Shown here piece by piece: positions 1 to 5,652 of a stretch of 5,666 nucleotides of DNA (positions are counted from its first letter, which is position 1; each line of letters starts with the position of its first letter). The DNA comes from Halococcaceae archaeon (GTDB lineage Archaea; Halobacteriota; Halobacteria; Halobacteriales; Halalkalicoccaceae). Location of the stretch: NCBI GenBank assembly GCA_007129135.1, contig SKWB01000211.1, forward strand, positions 1 to 5,666, in the 5' to 3' direction. The notes beneath the pieces are model-generated. The model was not told where the DNA came from. It was given only the letters and a program-made list of their open reading frames with translations, and searched no databases. The translations under genes were made by a program, and so were the position numbers.

Positions 1-135
1 ATCGGCATCGAGAGCGTCGAAGACGGGCAGTTCGACTTCTCCCTGACGGGACCGGAGAGAGGCGAGTTCGGGTTCGATGCGGCCGAGGTACAGGAGATCC
101 GCGACCTGCTCGATCGAACGCTGGGAGACGGCTAG
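1..135 (+). CDS. C-terminal end of an unidentified acidic protein (partial)
   Basis: The reading frame is open from the first base of the window and stops at TAG (133-135), giving 44 residues that end in RDLLDRTLGDG. Most codons end in G or C and the peptide is rich in Asp and Glu, as expected for a haloarchaeal coding sequence. The tail EVQEIRDLLDRTL looks like a short amphipathic helix. The start lies outside the window. I do not recognise the family and assign no function. The stop codon overlaps the stop of the convergent acyl-CoA synthetase gene within a single CTAG at 132-135, so no space remains for a separate terminator between the two genes. Confidence 0.7.
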   Translation: MGIESVEDGQFDFSLTGPERGEFGFDAAEVQEIRDLLDRTLGDG

Positions 136-1805
136 AGCTCGTCGGCGAGGGCGCTCCGTCTGATCTTTCCGGTCGTCGTCTGCGGGAGCCGATCGCGGAA
201 CTCGATGACTCGCGGGTACTCGTAGGCGGCGAGCCGTTCGCGGACGAGCTCCCGTAGCTCGGCTCGCAGCTCCTCGGAGCCCTCGTAGCCGGCAGCGGGC
301 TGGACGACCGCCTTGATCACCTCACCGCGTACCTCGTCGGGGACGCCGAGGACGCCGACCTGCTCGACCGCCCGGTGATCGACCAACACCTCCTCGATCT
401 CCCTGGGGCCGACCCGGTAGCCGCTGGTGACGATCAGGTCGTCCCGCCGCGAGACGAACCAGAGATAGCCCTCCTCGTCCCGCCTGCCGAGGTCGCCCGT
501 CAGGTGCCACGAGCCGTCGTCTTCCTCGCCGTTCGGCTCTCGGGTCCCCTCGATCGTCGCCGCCTCGGTCGCCTCCGGCCGGTTCCAGTACCCCTCGAAG
601 ACGACCGGGTCGTCCCCTCGTCTGACCGCGATCTCGCCGACCGCTCCCGCGTCGACCGCTTCGCCGGTCTCGGTGTCGATCACCCGGACCTCGTGACCGG
701 GGACCGGTCGGCCCATGCTCCCGGGACGCGGGGGGAACCACTCGTCGCAGTTCGTCACCAGCAGGTTCGCCTCGGTCTGGCCGTAGAGCTCGTTGACGGG
801 CACCCCGCCGAGTTCCTCGTCGGCCCACCGGAGGATCTCCGGGGTCAGGGGCTCGCCGCCCGAGCAGATCGCCTCGATCGCGAGGTCGTCGGTCGTGGAG
901 TCGACCTCCATCAGCATCCGGATCGCCGTCGGCGGGAGGAAGCTCCCGGTGACCGAGAACTCCGCCATGACCGAGAACGCCTCCGCGGGGTCGAACCTCC
1001 CCATCGGGTAGCCGACGACCGGCTGGCCGTAGTGCCAGGCGGGGAAGACGAGATCGCCGAGCGCGCCGATCCAGGCCCAGTCCGCCGGCGTCCAGTACGT
1101 TCCCTCCACGTCCAGCTCGAAGTACTTCGAGAAGGCTGGACAGTGACCGACCCAGAGGCCGTGGGTGTGGAGGACGCCCTTCGGCGGCCCCGTCGATCCG
1201 CTGGTGTAGATGACGACCGCGGGGGTGTCGGCGTCGGTCTCGGCCAGCTCGCGTCTCCCGTCGTGTCCGGCCACGAATCGCTCGTAGGACTCCTCGCGCT
1301 CGCCCGCTACCACGACTACCCGTTCGAGTGCGGGACAGTCGGGTTCGACCTCGCGTATCACCTCCCTCACCGAGCGGTCTGCGACGACGACGCGCGCCCC
1401 GCTGTCCGCGAGTCGGTGGCCGAGCGCCTCCGGGCCGAAGAGGACCGAGAGGGGAAGCGAGATCGCACCCAGCTTCCAGCAGGCGAGGTGCGTGAGCAGG
1501 TTCTCCGGTCTCTGTGGGAGAACCACGCCCACCCGATCGCCACGGTCGACCCCCGCCGACTCCAGCGCGTTCGCGAGACGGTCCGAACGCCGGTCGAGAT
1601 CCGCGAACGAGTGGGTCTCGCGTCGGCCGTCCGGGTAGGCCTGGACGAGCGCCGTGGAGCTCGGGTCGGGGTGTTTGCGGACCAGGTCGTACGCGGCGTT
1701 GTAGTTCGAGGGGAGCTCCCAGGAGAACGACGCTCGCGCCTCCTCGTAGGTGTCGTACTCCAGCGTACAGTACCAGGGATCGGGGTCGGCCTCGGCGTTC
1801 GTCAT
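132..1805 (-). CDS. AMP-forming acyl-CoA synthetase (acetyl/medium-chain acyl-CoA synthetase-like)
   Basis: A 557-aa enzyme of the ANL (adenylate-forming) superfamily. It would activate a carboxylic acid with ATP to an acyl-adenylate and transfer the acyl group to CoA, in the cytoplasm. Seen in the sequence: the phosphate-binding loop YTSGSTGPPKG (residues 200-210), the aromatic-acidic motif YGQTEAN (341-347), TGDLG (436-440) with the ribose-binding Asp, the hinge region RRDDLIVTSGYRVGP (453-467), and the C-terminal catalytic lysine K547 in PQTTTGK. The TPADWAWIG stretch (239-247) and SGYRVGP resemble medium-chain or acetyl-CoA synthetase-like members more than long-chain ones. Length and motif order are complete. 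An acidic stretch (421-432) precedes the TGDLG motif, probably a halophilic insertion. The ATG overlaps the upstream stop as ATGA (1802-1805); GGAG directly abuts the ATG, too close to be a normal ribosome site, so translational coupling is likely. It is last in an operon behind a sodium:solute symporter, which suggests that its substrate is imported. The exact acid is unknown. Confidence 0.93.
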   Translation of the reverse strand: MTNAEADPDPWYCTLEYDTYEEARASFSWELPSNYNAAYDLVRKHPDPSSTALVQAYPDGRRETHSFADLDRRSDRLANALESAGVDRGDRVGVVLPQRPENLLTHLACWKLGAISLPLSVLFGPEALGHRLADSGARVVVADRSVREVIREVEPDCPALERVVVVAGEREESYERFVAGHDGRRELAETDADTPAVVIYTSGSTGPPKGVLHTHGLWVGHCPAFSKYFELDVEGTYWTPADWAWIGALGDLVFPAWHYGQPVVGYPMGRFDPAEAFSVMAEFSVTGSFLPPTAIRMLMEVDSTTDDLAIEAICSGGEPLTPEILRWADEELGGVPVNELYGQTEANLLVTNCDEWFPPRPGSMGRPVPGHEVRVIDTETGEAVDAGAVGEIAVRRGDDPVVFEGYWNRPEATEAATIEGTREPNGEEDDGSWHLTGDLGRRDEEGYLWFVSRRDDLIVTSGYRVGPREIEEVLVDHRAVEQVGVLGVPDEVRGEVIKAVVQPAAGYEGSEELRAELRELVRERLAAYEYPRVIEFRDRLPQTTTGKIRRSALADEL

Positions 1806-2242
1806 CTCCGGAAGAACGAGGAGGGCTCGGTTATCTCTATCTCGACGTCGCCCAGCCGAGGGTCGTCGGCGAGGCGTTCGAGCAGGTCGTCCCCGGATCC
1901 GCTCGTCTTCGTGCTGTAGAGCGTCCGTTCGCCCTCGTCCCAGACGACCTCCAGCCGCGGTCGTTTGAGCCGGCTCCCTCGGGCGAGCGTGATCGAGGCG
2001 AGCGATCCAATCGGTATCTCGAGGTTCCGCTCGGCGTAGTCGGCGATCTCCTCGATCTCCAGTTCCTCGAGTTCGCGGCGGGCGGTCTCGCCCATGTCAG
2101 CGCGCAACAGCGCGGACGAGAAGCTCTCGCCGACGAAGCAGAGGACGAGTCGGTCGGTGGTGAGAAAGAGCTCCCAGAACTCGAGCGAACTCGGACGGCG
2201 ACGGATCCAGCCCGTGAGCTGTCCGAGTCGCTCCTCGCTCAT
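1802..2242 (-). CDS. Uncharacterised soluble protein between symporter and acyl-CoA synthetase
   Basis: A 146-aa protein with no signal peptide or membrane segment; I do not recognise a named family. The first half has an aromatic, strand-like stretch (EFWELFLTTDRLVLCFVGES, about 21-40), followed by an acidic helix (50-72, with RRELEELEIEEIADYAERN). Strand-like segments follow (EIPIGSLASITLARG, 75-89; RLEVVWDEGERTLYST, 96-111), then a helix (GDDLLERLADDP, 117-128). This order of strands with a closing helix, and the phrase LTTDRLVL, recalls PH-like or GRAM-like domains; that is a weak inference from pattern alone. The ATG at 2242 was chosen because it overlaps the symporter stop as ATGA (2239-2242). 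The frame runs open further upstream, but that part is the symporter read out of frame, giving an Arg-rich, unlikely protein. Its stop overlaps the synthetase ATG in the same way. Being coupled on both sides suggests a role tied to transport or substrate activation. Confidence 0.85.
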   Translation of the reverse strand: MSEERLGQLTGWIRRRPSSLEFWELFLTTDRLVLCFVGESFSSALLRADMGETARRELEELEIEEIADYAERNLEIPIGSLASITLARGSRLKRPRLEVVWDEGERTLYSTKTSGSGDDLLERLADDPRLGDVEIEITEPSSFFRR

Positions 2243-3825
2243 CGCTCGATCAGCGCGCGGATGTCCGCGGGTGTCGTGTCGCTCCGACCGGTCACCGCCT
2301 GTGCGAGCAGGGAGACGAAGACGAAGACCGCCATCGCGACGAGCAGCGAGATCGCCTCGGCGGGCACCTCTGCCGGATAGGGGTAGGTGGCCATGACCAC
2401 GGCGACGAGCCCGTCCGCGCCGGCGACCTCTCCCGCCTCGGGGATGAGGTTGTAGACGACGTTGAACGCCATCCCGACGACGAGCGCGGCGACGGCACCG
2501 TGCCAGGTCGCACCCTTCCAGTTCAGCCCGAGCACCACGACGGGGACGAACGCGGCGGCGAAGAAGCCCCAGCTGATCGCCCCGAGGATGCCCACGAGCG
2601 CGGTGGAGTAGTAGACGACGACCGTCGCGAGGACCGTCAGCCCGGCGAGCGCGCCCTGGGTGACCCGGAGCTCCAGCCGGTCGCTCGTGATCGGTCGGCC
2701 CAGCGCCCGCGGGATGTCCCGGGAGATCGCCGCCGCGCCGATGTTGAGGAAGGAGTCGCTCGTGGACATGATCGCCGCGAGCAGCGCCGCGAGCACCAGC
2801 CCCGCGACGATGCTCGGGGTGTACTCGAGGACGAAGACGGGCCCGACCTCGCTCGCGCTGAACGTCTCGCCTATCACACCTGCCTCGACCTGCGCGCGCA
2901 TCGAGAGGCCCGCACCGAAGGCGATCATGCTGGAGATCGCATACGAGATGGCGGCGATCGGAGCGCCCCACTTCAGGATCGTCATGTTTCGGCTCATGTA
3001 GAACTTCGTGATGAGGTGGGGCTGGCCGGCCGCGCCGATCGAGAAGAGGAACCACCAGGAGATCCCCACGAGGACGGCGGTCGTCGCGCCGCCGAGGGTG
3101 CCGAACGGCGAGACCAGCGCCGGGTCCGCCGTCGCGAGGTTCTGGGAGATGCCGGCCATCCCGCCGCCGAACGAGAGCGCGTAGACGAGGACGAAGACCG
3201 CACCGATGATCATCGTGATCGCCTGGAGGAAGTCGGTCCAGACGCCGGCGATCATCCCGCCGAGCATGCTGTAGAGTAAGAGGATGAGCGCGCCGCCGAG
3301 CAGTCCCCAGATCAGCGGGATGCCGAAGATCGCCCGCATGACGAACTGGAGGGCGGCGAGGTTCACGGCTAAATAGGCGACCACGCCGAGGGCGACCGCG
3401 ACGCCGGTCAGCCCGCGGACGGCGTCGCTCTCGTAGCGGACGTAGGTCGCGTCCGCGAGCGTGAGCACGTGGCGGATGTCGGCGAGGATCCGCATCCGTT
3501 TCGCGAGGAGGACCCAGGTGATGAGGAAGCCGAGCGGCGCGGTGAAGAAGATCCAGAGCGCGGTCGTCCCGAAGGAGTAGACGAGTTCGGGCCCGCCGAC
3601 GAAGCCGAAGCCGGACTGGATCACCGAGAACGCGGTCATCGCGAGCACCCACGTCCCGATCGACTTGCCCGTGATGAGGAAGTCGCTCGTCGACTCGGTC
3701 TGGAGGTAGCCCCAGACGCCGATCAGGATCACGATCAGCAGGTAGACCGCCCCGAACGCGAGGATCACGGGGTCGTCGGCGACCGGGATCCCCTCCTCCT
3801 GGAGCGGGAGGAGGAACTCAATCAT
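2239..3825 (-). CDS. Sodium:solute symporter (SSS family)
   Basis: A 528-aa integral membrane transporter of the SSS family (TC 2.A.21, the PutP/PanF/vSGLT group), expected to import an organic solute with sodium. Long hydrophobic segments run throughout, consistent with about 13 helices: the first is near 20-40 and the last near 490-511. Family marks seen: YSMLGGMIAGVWTDFLQ (185-201), GQPHLITKFYM (267-277), and MSTSDSFLN (353-361), whose S354/T355 correspond to the sodium-site hydroxyl pair known in this family. The start at 3825 is supported by GGTGGAG upstream (7-base spacing) and lies 8 bases inside the preceding membrane-protein gene. Its stop overlaps the next gene as ATGA. The solute cannot be read from sequence. 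The co-transcribed acyl-CoA synthetase suggests a carboxylate such as acetate, propionate or a longer acid (inference); proline or pantothenate transporters share the same fold. Two rare TTA leucine codons (residues 152 and 183) stand out in this GC-rich gene. Confidence 0.95.
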   Translation of the reverse strand: MIEFLLPLQEEGIPVADDPVILAFGAVYLLIVILIGVWGYLQTESTSDFLITGKSIGTWVLAMTAFSVIQSGFGFVGGPELVYSFGTTALWIFFTAPLGFLITWVLLAKRMRILADIRHVLTLADATYVRYESDAVRGLTGVAVALGVVAYLAVNLAALQFVMRAIFGIPLIWGLLGGALILLLYSMLGGMIAGVWTDFLQAITMIIGAVFVLVYALSFGGGMAGISQNLATADPALVSPFGTLGGATTAVLVGISWWFLFSIGAAGQPHLITKFYMSRNMTILKWGAPIAAISYAISSMIAFGAGLSMRAQVEAGVIGETFSASEVGPVFVLEYTPSIVAGLVLAALLAAIMSTSDSFLNIGAAAISRDIPRALGRPITSDRLELRVTQGALAGLTVLATVVVYYSTALVGILGAISWGFFAAAFVPVVVLGLNWKGATWHGAVAALVVGMAFNVVYNLIPEAGEVAGADGLVAVVMATYPYPAEVPAEAISLLVAMAVFVFVSLLAQAVTGRSDTTPADIRALIER

Positions 3826-4312
3826 CGTTCGACTCCACCCCGAGGTCGGTCGTGCGCTCGACCGTCTCCGGCGTCAGCGGGTACTCCTCCTCTCGCTGGG
3901 CTTCGCGCGCCTCGGCGAGGATCTCCTCGACGATCGCCTCGCTGCCGATCCGGTCGAAGATCAGCGAGTAGTAGATCGCTCCCAGGAGGGGGAGAAACCA
4001 GAGGAAGAGGAAGTAGACGAACGTCGCCTCGGGGAGCCCGAGGACGTAGCTGTACTCCGTCACCCCGGGCTCCCAGAGCAGCCAGATGCCGGTGAGGCCG
4101 GCGAAGAAGAGTACCGCGAGCCCCCCGATGAGTCCGGTGAAGGGTGCGAGCGACCACTCGCTCTCGCCCGCCTCGATCGCCGGCACCGCGAACGTCGCGA
4201 GGATCAACAGCGCGGCCAGGTAGGAGAACACCCGGTAGGCGCCGAGGGCGCCGGTCACGAGGAGCGCGACCGAGAGCCCCCCTATCGCGGTCATGAGTAC
4301 GTTTCGTGCCAT
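3818..4312 (-). CDS. Small multi-pass membrane protein, putative symporter partner
   Basis: A 164-aa protein with four hydrophobic segments (about 5-25, 29-46, 56-80 and 95-119), then a hydrophilic, acidic C-terminal tail (120-164, containing EEILAEAREAQREEEY) that is probably cytoplasmic. I do not recognise a defined family. It is the first gene of the operon and overlaps the symporter start by 8 bases (ATGATTGA on the minus strand). Many SSS transporters are encoded next to small membrane proteins, such as the DUF485 (YjcH) partner of ActP, or DUF4212 and DUF3311 proteins. This one is larger, with about four helices rather than about two, but its last helix pair and charged tail would suit the same accessory role (inference). 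The start ATG at 4312 is supported by the TATA-like box about 31 bases upstream. No Shine-Dalgarno sequence precedes it, which fits a leaderless message. An alternative in-frame start at Met7 is possible but unneeded. Confidence 0.88.
   Translation of the reverse strand: MARNVLMTAIGGLSVALLVTGALGAYRVFSYLAALLILATFAVPAIEAGESEWSLAPFTGLIGGLAVLFFAGLTGIWLLWEPGVTEYSYVLGLPEATFVYFLFLWFLPLLGAIYYSLIFDRIGSEAIVEEILAEAREAQREEEYPLTPETVERTTDLGVESNDD
3833..3839 (-). promoter_or_regulatory. Ribosome binding site of the symporter gene
   Basis: On the minus strand GGTGGAG lies 7 bases before the symporter ATG. GGAG matches the CCUCC-type end of archaeal 16S rRNA at a good spacing. It sits inside the 3' end of the upstream membrane-protein gene. 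This supports the ATG at 3825 as the start, and it is the only strong internal ribosome site I see in the operon. Confidence 0.55.
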
Positions 4313-4337
4313 CTACCGCAAACGATTCCGGGCCGTC

Positions 4338-4343
4338 CTTAAA
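4338..4343 (-). promoter_or_regulatory. TATA-box-like promoter of the four-gene operon
   Basis: Minus-strand TTTAAG begins 31 bases before the ATG of the 164-aa membrane protein. It is the only AT-rich patch in an otherwise very GC-rich 96-base spacer. Haloarchaeal TATA boxes usually centre about 26-30 bases before the transcription start, so transcription would begin at or near the ATG and give a leaderless mRNA. That agrees with the absence of a ribosome site there. Confidence 0.5.
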
Positions 4344-4380
4344 GACGTTGATCTCCGCGGAGCGACGGGATCCGGTCGGC

Positions 4381-4398
4381 CTATCCGTCGGCGGGGAG
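4381..4398 (+). promoter_or_regulatory. Possible start signals of the phosphatase gene
   Basis: Two weak signals precede the ATG at 4409. CTATCC (4381-4386) lies about 28 bases upstream, where a TATA box for a leaderless transcript would be. GGGGAG (4393-4398) is a possible ribosome site with 10-base spacing. The second would need transcription to begin further upstream, perhaps from the plus-strand reading of the AT patch at 4338-4344. The sequence does not decide between them. Confidence 0.25.
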
Positions 4399-4408
4399 AA
4401 GCGTCCGT

Positions 4409-5074
4409 ATGACCCCGCCGCTCGTCCTCGACATCGACGGGACGATCACCCGGCCGGACGGCTCGATCGATCCCCGAACCTTCGACCGCCTCCGTGCGTG
4501 GGACGCCCCGGTGGTGCTCGCGACGGGCAAGGCGTTTCCCTACCCGGTGGCGCTCTGTCACTTCGTCGGCATCGAGAGCCTCGTGGTCGCCGAGAACGGC
4601 GGGGTGGTCGCCGCCCGCGACGAACTCTCGATCGAGGGCGACCGCGATGCTGCGGAGGCGGTCGCCCGGGCGTACTCGGAGGCGGGCTACGGGCACGGAT
4701 GGGGGGCGCTCGATACGGTCAACCGCTGGCGTGAGACGGAGGTGGCGGTGAGCCGCGAGATGCCCCTCCGAGAGCTCGAGCGGATCGCGGCCGAACACGG
4801 TCTCGAGGTGGTCGACACCGGCTACGCCTACCACGTGAAAGAGCCGTCGGTGACGAAGGGCCGTGGTGTCTCGGTCGTCGCCGAGCTCCTCGACGCCGAC
4901 CTCGCGGCGTTCGTCGCGATCGGTGACTCGGTGAACGACGTCTCGACGTTCGAGGTCGTCGGGACGTCCTACGCCGTAGCGAACGCGGACGAGGCGGCGC
5001 TCTCTGCGGCCGACCGCGTGACGGAGGCCCCCTACTCGGACGGGACGTTCGAGGTGCTAGACCGGCTCGAGTGA
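4409..5074 (+). CDS. pgp: Phosphoglycolate phosphatase, archaeal HAD type
   Basis: A 221-aa cytoplasmic phosphatase of the HAD superfamily, in the Cof/sucrose-phosphatase-like branch that includes archaeal phosphoglycolate phosphatases. It would hydrolyse 2-phosphoglycolate to glycolate and phosphate, using Mg2+. All four motifs are visible: I, DIDGT (8-12) with nucleophile D8 and acid/base D10; II, LATGK (37-41) with T39; III, K150 in SVTKGRGV; IV, GDSVNDVSTF (172-181) with metal ligands D173 and D177. The cap domain lies between motifs II and III (about 75-145), as usual for this branch. The length matches archaeal family members of about 220-230 residues. The ATG places motif I at the expected distance from the N-terminus. 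It stands alone, divergent from the transporter operon (96-base spacer) and convergent with cutA. The family is clear; the specific substrate is less certain, since related enzymes act on other small phosphate esters. Confidence 0.9.
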   Translation: MTPPLVLDIDGTITRPDGSIDPRTFDRLRAWDAPVVLATGKAFPYPVALCHFVGIESLVVAENGGVVAARDELSIEGDRDAAEAVARAYSEAGYGHGWGALDTVNRWRETEVAVSREMPLRELERIAAEHGLEVVDTGYAYHVKEPSVTKGRGVSVVAELLDADLAAFVAIGDSVNDVSTFEVVGTSYAVANADEAALSAADRVTEAPYSDGTFEVLDRLE

Positions 5075-5153
5075 TGGATACCGTCGACCGTGCCTCTCCG
5101 GAGTCTCCCCTGTCGGTGCGGTGAGGAGCCACCTCGAAGGAGCGTCGGGGGAA
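5075..5153. other. Convergent intergenic spacer without a clear terminator
   Basis: These 79 bases separate the ends of the phosphatase gene and cutA. They contain the 8-base palindrome CTCCGGAG (5096-5103) and short imperfect inverted repeats such as GGTG/CACC (5120-5133). There is no T-run of the kind that usually marks archaeal termination on either strand. I see no small gene here. Confidence 0.4.
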
Positions 5154-5465
5154 TCAGCCCTCGTCCGCGGTCTCCGCCTCGATCCACTCGCCGAAGGCGG
5201 GCAAGATCTCGTCCTCGTCGAACCGTTCGATACAGGGGACGTCGTAGGGGTGGATCGCCTCGATCCGGTCGACGAGCGCGTGGACGCGGTCGTCGGTCGT
5301 CTTCGCCAGCAGGATCGACTCCTCGTCCTCCACCACCTCTCCTTCCCACCGGTAGGTCGATCGGCAGGGGAGCGCGTTCACGCAGGCTGCGAGTCGCTCG
5401 TCGACCAGCCGACGAGCGATCGAGGGTGCGTCGGCTCTCGGAACGGTCACGTAGACGGTCGCCAT
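5154..5465 (-). CDS. cutA: CutA1 family protein (divalent-cation tolerance)
   Basis: A 103-aa protein of the CutA1 family, a small cytoplasmic protein known from structures as a very stable trimer with a ferredoxin-like fold. Despite the name, its role in copper or other divalent-metal tolerance is poorly settled. Family marks seen: the N-terminal strand MATVYVTVP, then ARRLVDERLAACVN (17-30), STYRWEGEVVEDEESILLAKT (36-56), and HPYDVPCI (72-79), which is the most diagnostic. It is complete and of normal length; the last residues (AETADEG) are an acidic tail. The ATG at 5465 puts the first strand at the very N-terminus, as in relatives. It starts 4 bases after the stop of the HEWD gene with no clear ribosome site of its own, so it is probably co-transcribed and coupled with that gene. 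Confidence 0.95.
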   Translation of the reverse strand: MATVYVTVPRADAPSIARRLVDERLAACVNALPCRSTYRWEGEVVEDEESILLAKTTDDRVHALVDRIEAIHPYDVPCIERFDEDEILPAFGEWIEAETADEG

Positions 5466-5469
5466 CGGT

Positions 5470-5643
5470 CTACTCGTAGGGACGGAACGTGCCGTCGATA
5501 TCCCACTCGTGGATACAGAAAGGGTCGCCCACCGCGTCGCCCGCAGCGATTCGCCAGCTTCCGGTCTCCTCGTCCCATACCTCCGCGCGAGAACAGCATT
5601 CGCAGTCCCGCTGAATCGGTCGTCGCAGCCGTACAGTACTCAT
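5470..5643 (-). CDS. HEWD family small protein, possible metal-binding
   Basis: A 57-aa protein bearing the motif HEWD (45-48) near its C-terminus, inside FCIHEWDIDGTFRPYE. I recognise this as the haloarchaeal HEWD family, whose function is unknown. It also contains RDCECC (12-17), giving a C14-x-x-C17 pair, and C43-x-H45. These four residues could form a small zinc site (inference). I chose the ATG at 5643 (MSTVRLRRP); the frame also opens at a GTG at 5655, which would add only MTVR. It lies immediately upstream of cutA with a 4-base gap. The start codon sits in a potential hairpin loop, and a tandem TGTCACA repeat lies just upstream; both are described separately. The main promoter would fall beyond the window edge. 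Confidence 0.8.
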   Translation of the reverse strand: MSTVRLRRPIQRDCECCSRAEVWDEETGSWRIAAGDAVGDPFCIHEWDIDGTFRPYE

Positions 5644-5652
5644 CCGTACTGT
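5633..5652 (-). promoter_or_regulatory. Inverted repeat with the HEWD start codon in its loop
   Basis: On the minus strand, ACAGTAC and GTACTGT pair perfectly (7 bp) around the loop GGATGA, which holds the ATG start codon. If the mRNA has a leader reaching upstream of the stem, the hairpin could form and affect initiation. If the mRNA is leaderless, it could not form. The same palindrome could instead be a protein-binding site on DNA. Confidence 0.35.

Noticed and set aside
375..1919. A 514-aa plus-strand open frame
   Set aside because: It is antisense to the acyl-CoA synthetase, whose motifs are complete. Long antisense frames are common in GC-rich DNA with strong third-position bias.
2500..3279. 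A 259-aa plus-strand open frame
   Set aside because: Antisense to the symporter, with a low-complexity Arg/Asp/Glu-rich composition and no recognisable motif.
2243..3652. An N-terminal extension of the 146-aa protein's frame to 616 residues
   Set aside because: The extension is the symporter gene read out of frame; it is extremely Arg-rich and lacks any fold pattern, whereas the symporter frame shows clear SSS motifs. The true start is the ATG at 2242.
4313..4834. A 173-aa minus-strand open frame upstream of the operon
   Set aside because: It lies opposite the phosphatase, whose four HAD motifs are intact, and would cover the likely operon promoter.
5096..5103. CTCCGGAG palindrome as a terminator stem
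   Set aside because: It has no loop and is not followed by a T-run on either strand; archaeal terminators are mainly T-rich.
5090..5479. A 129-aa plus-strand open frame opposite cutA
   Set aside because: Arg/Ser/Pro-rich shadow of cutA with no domain features.
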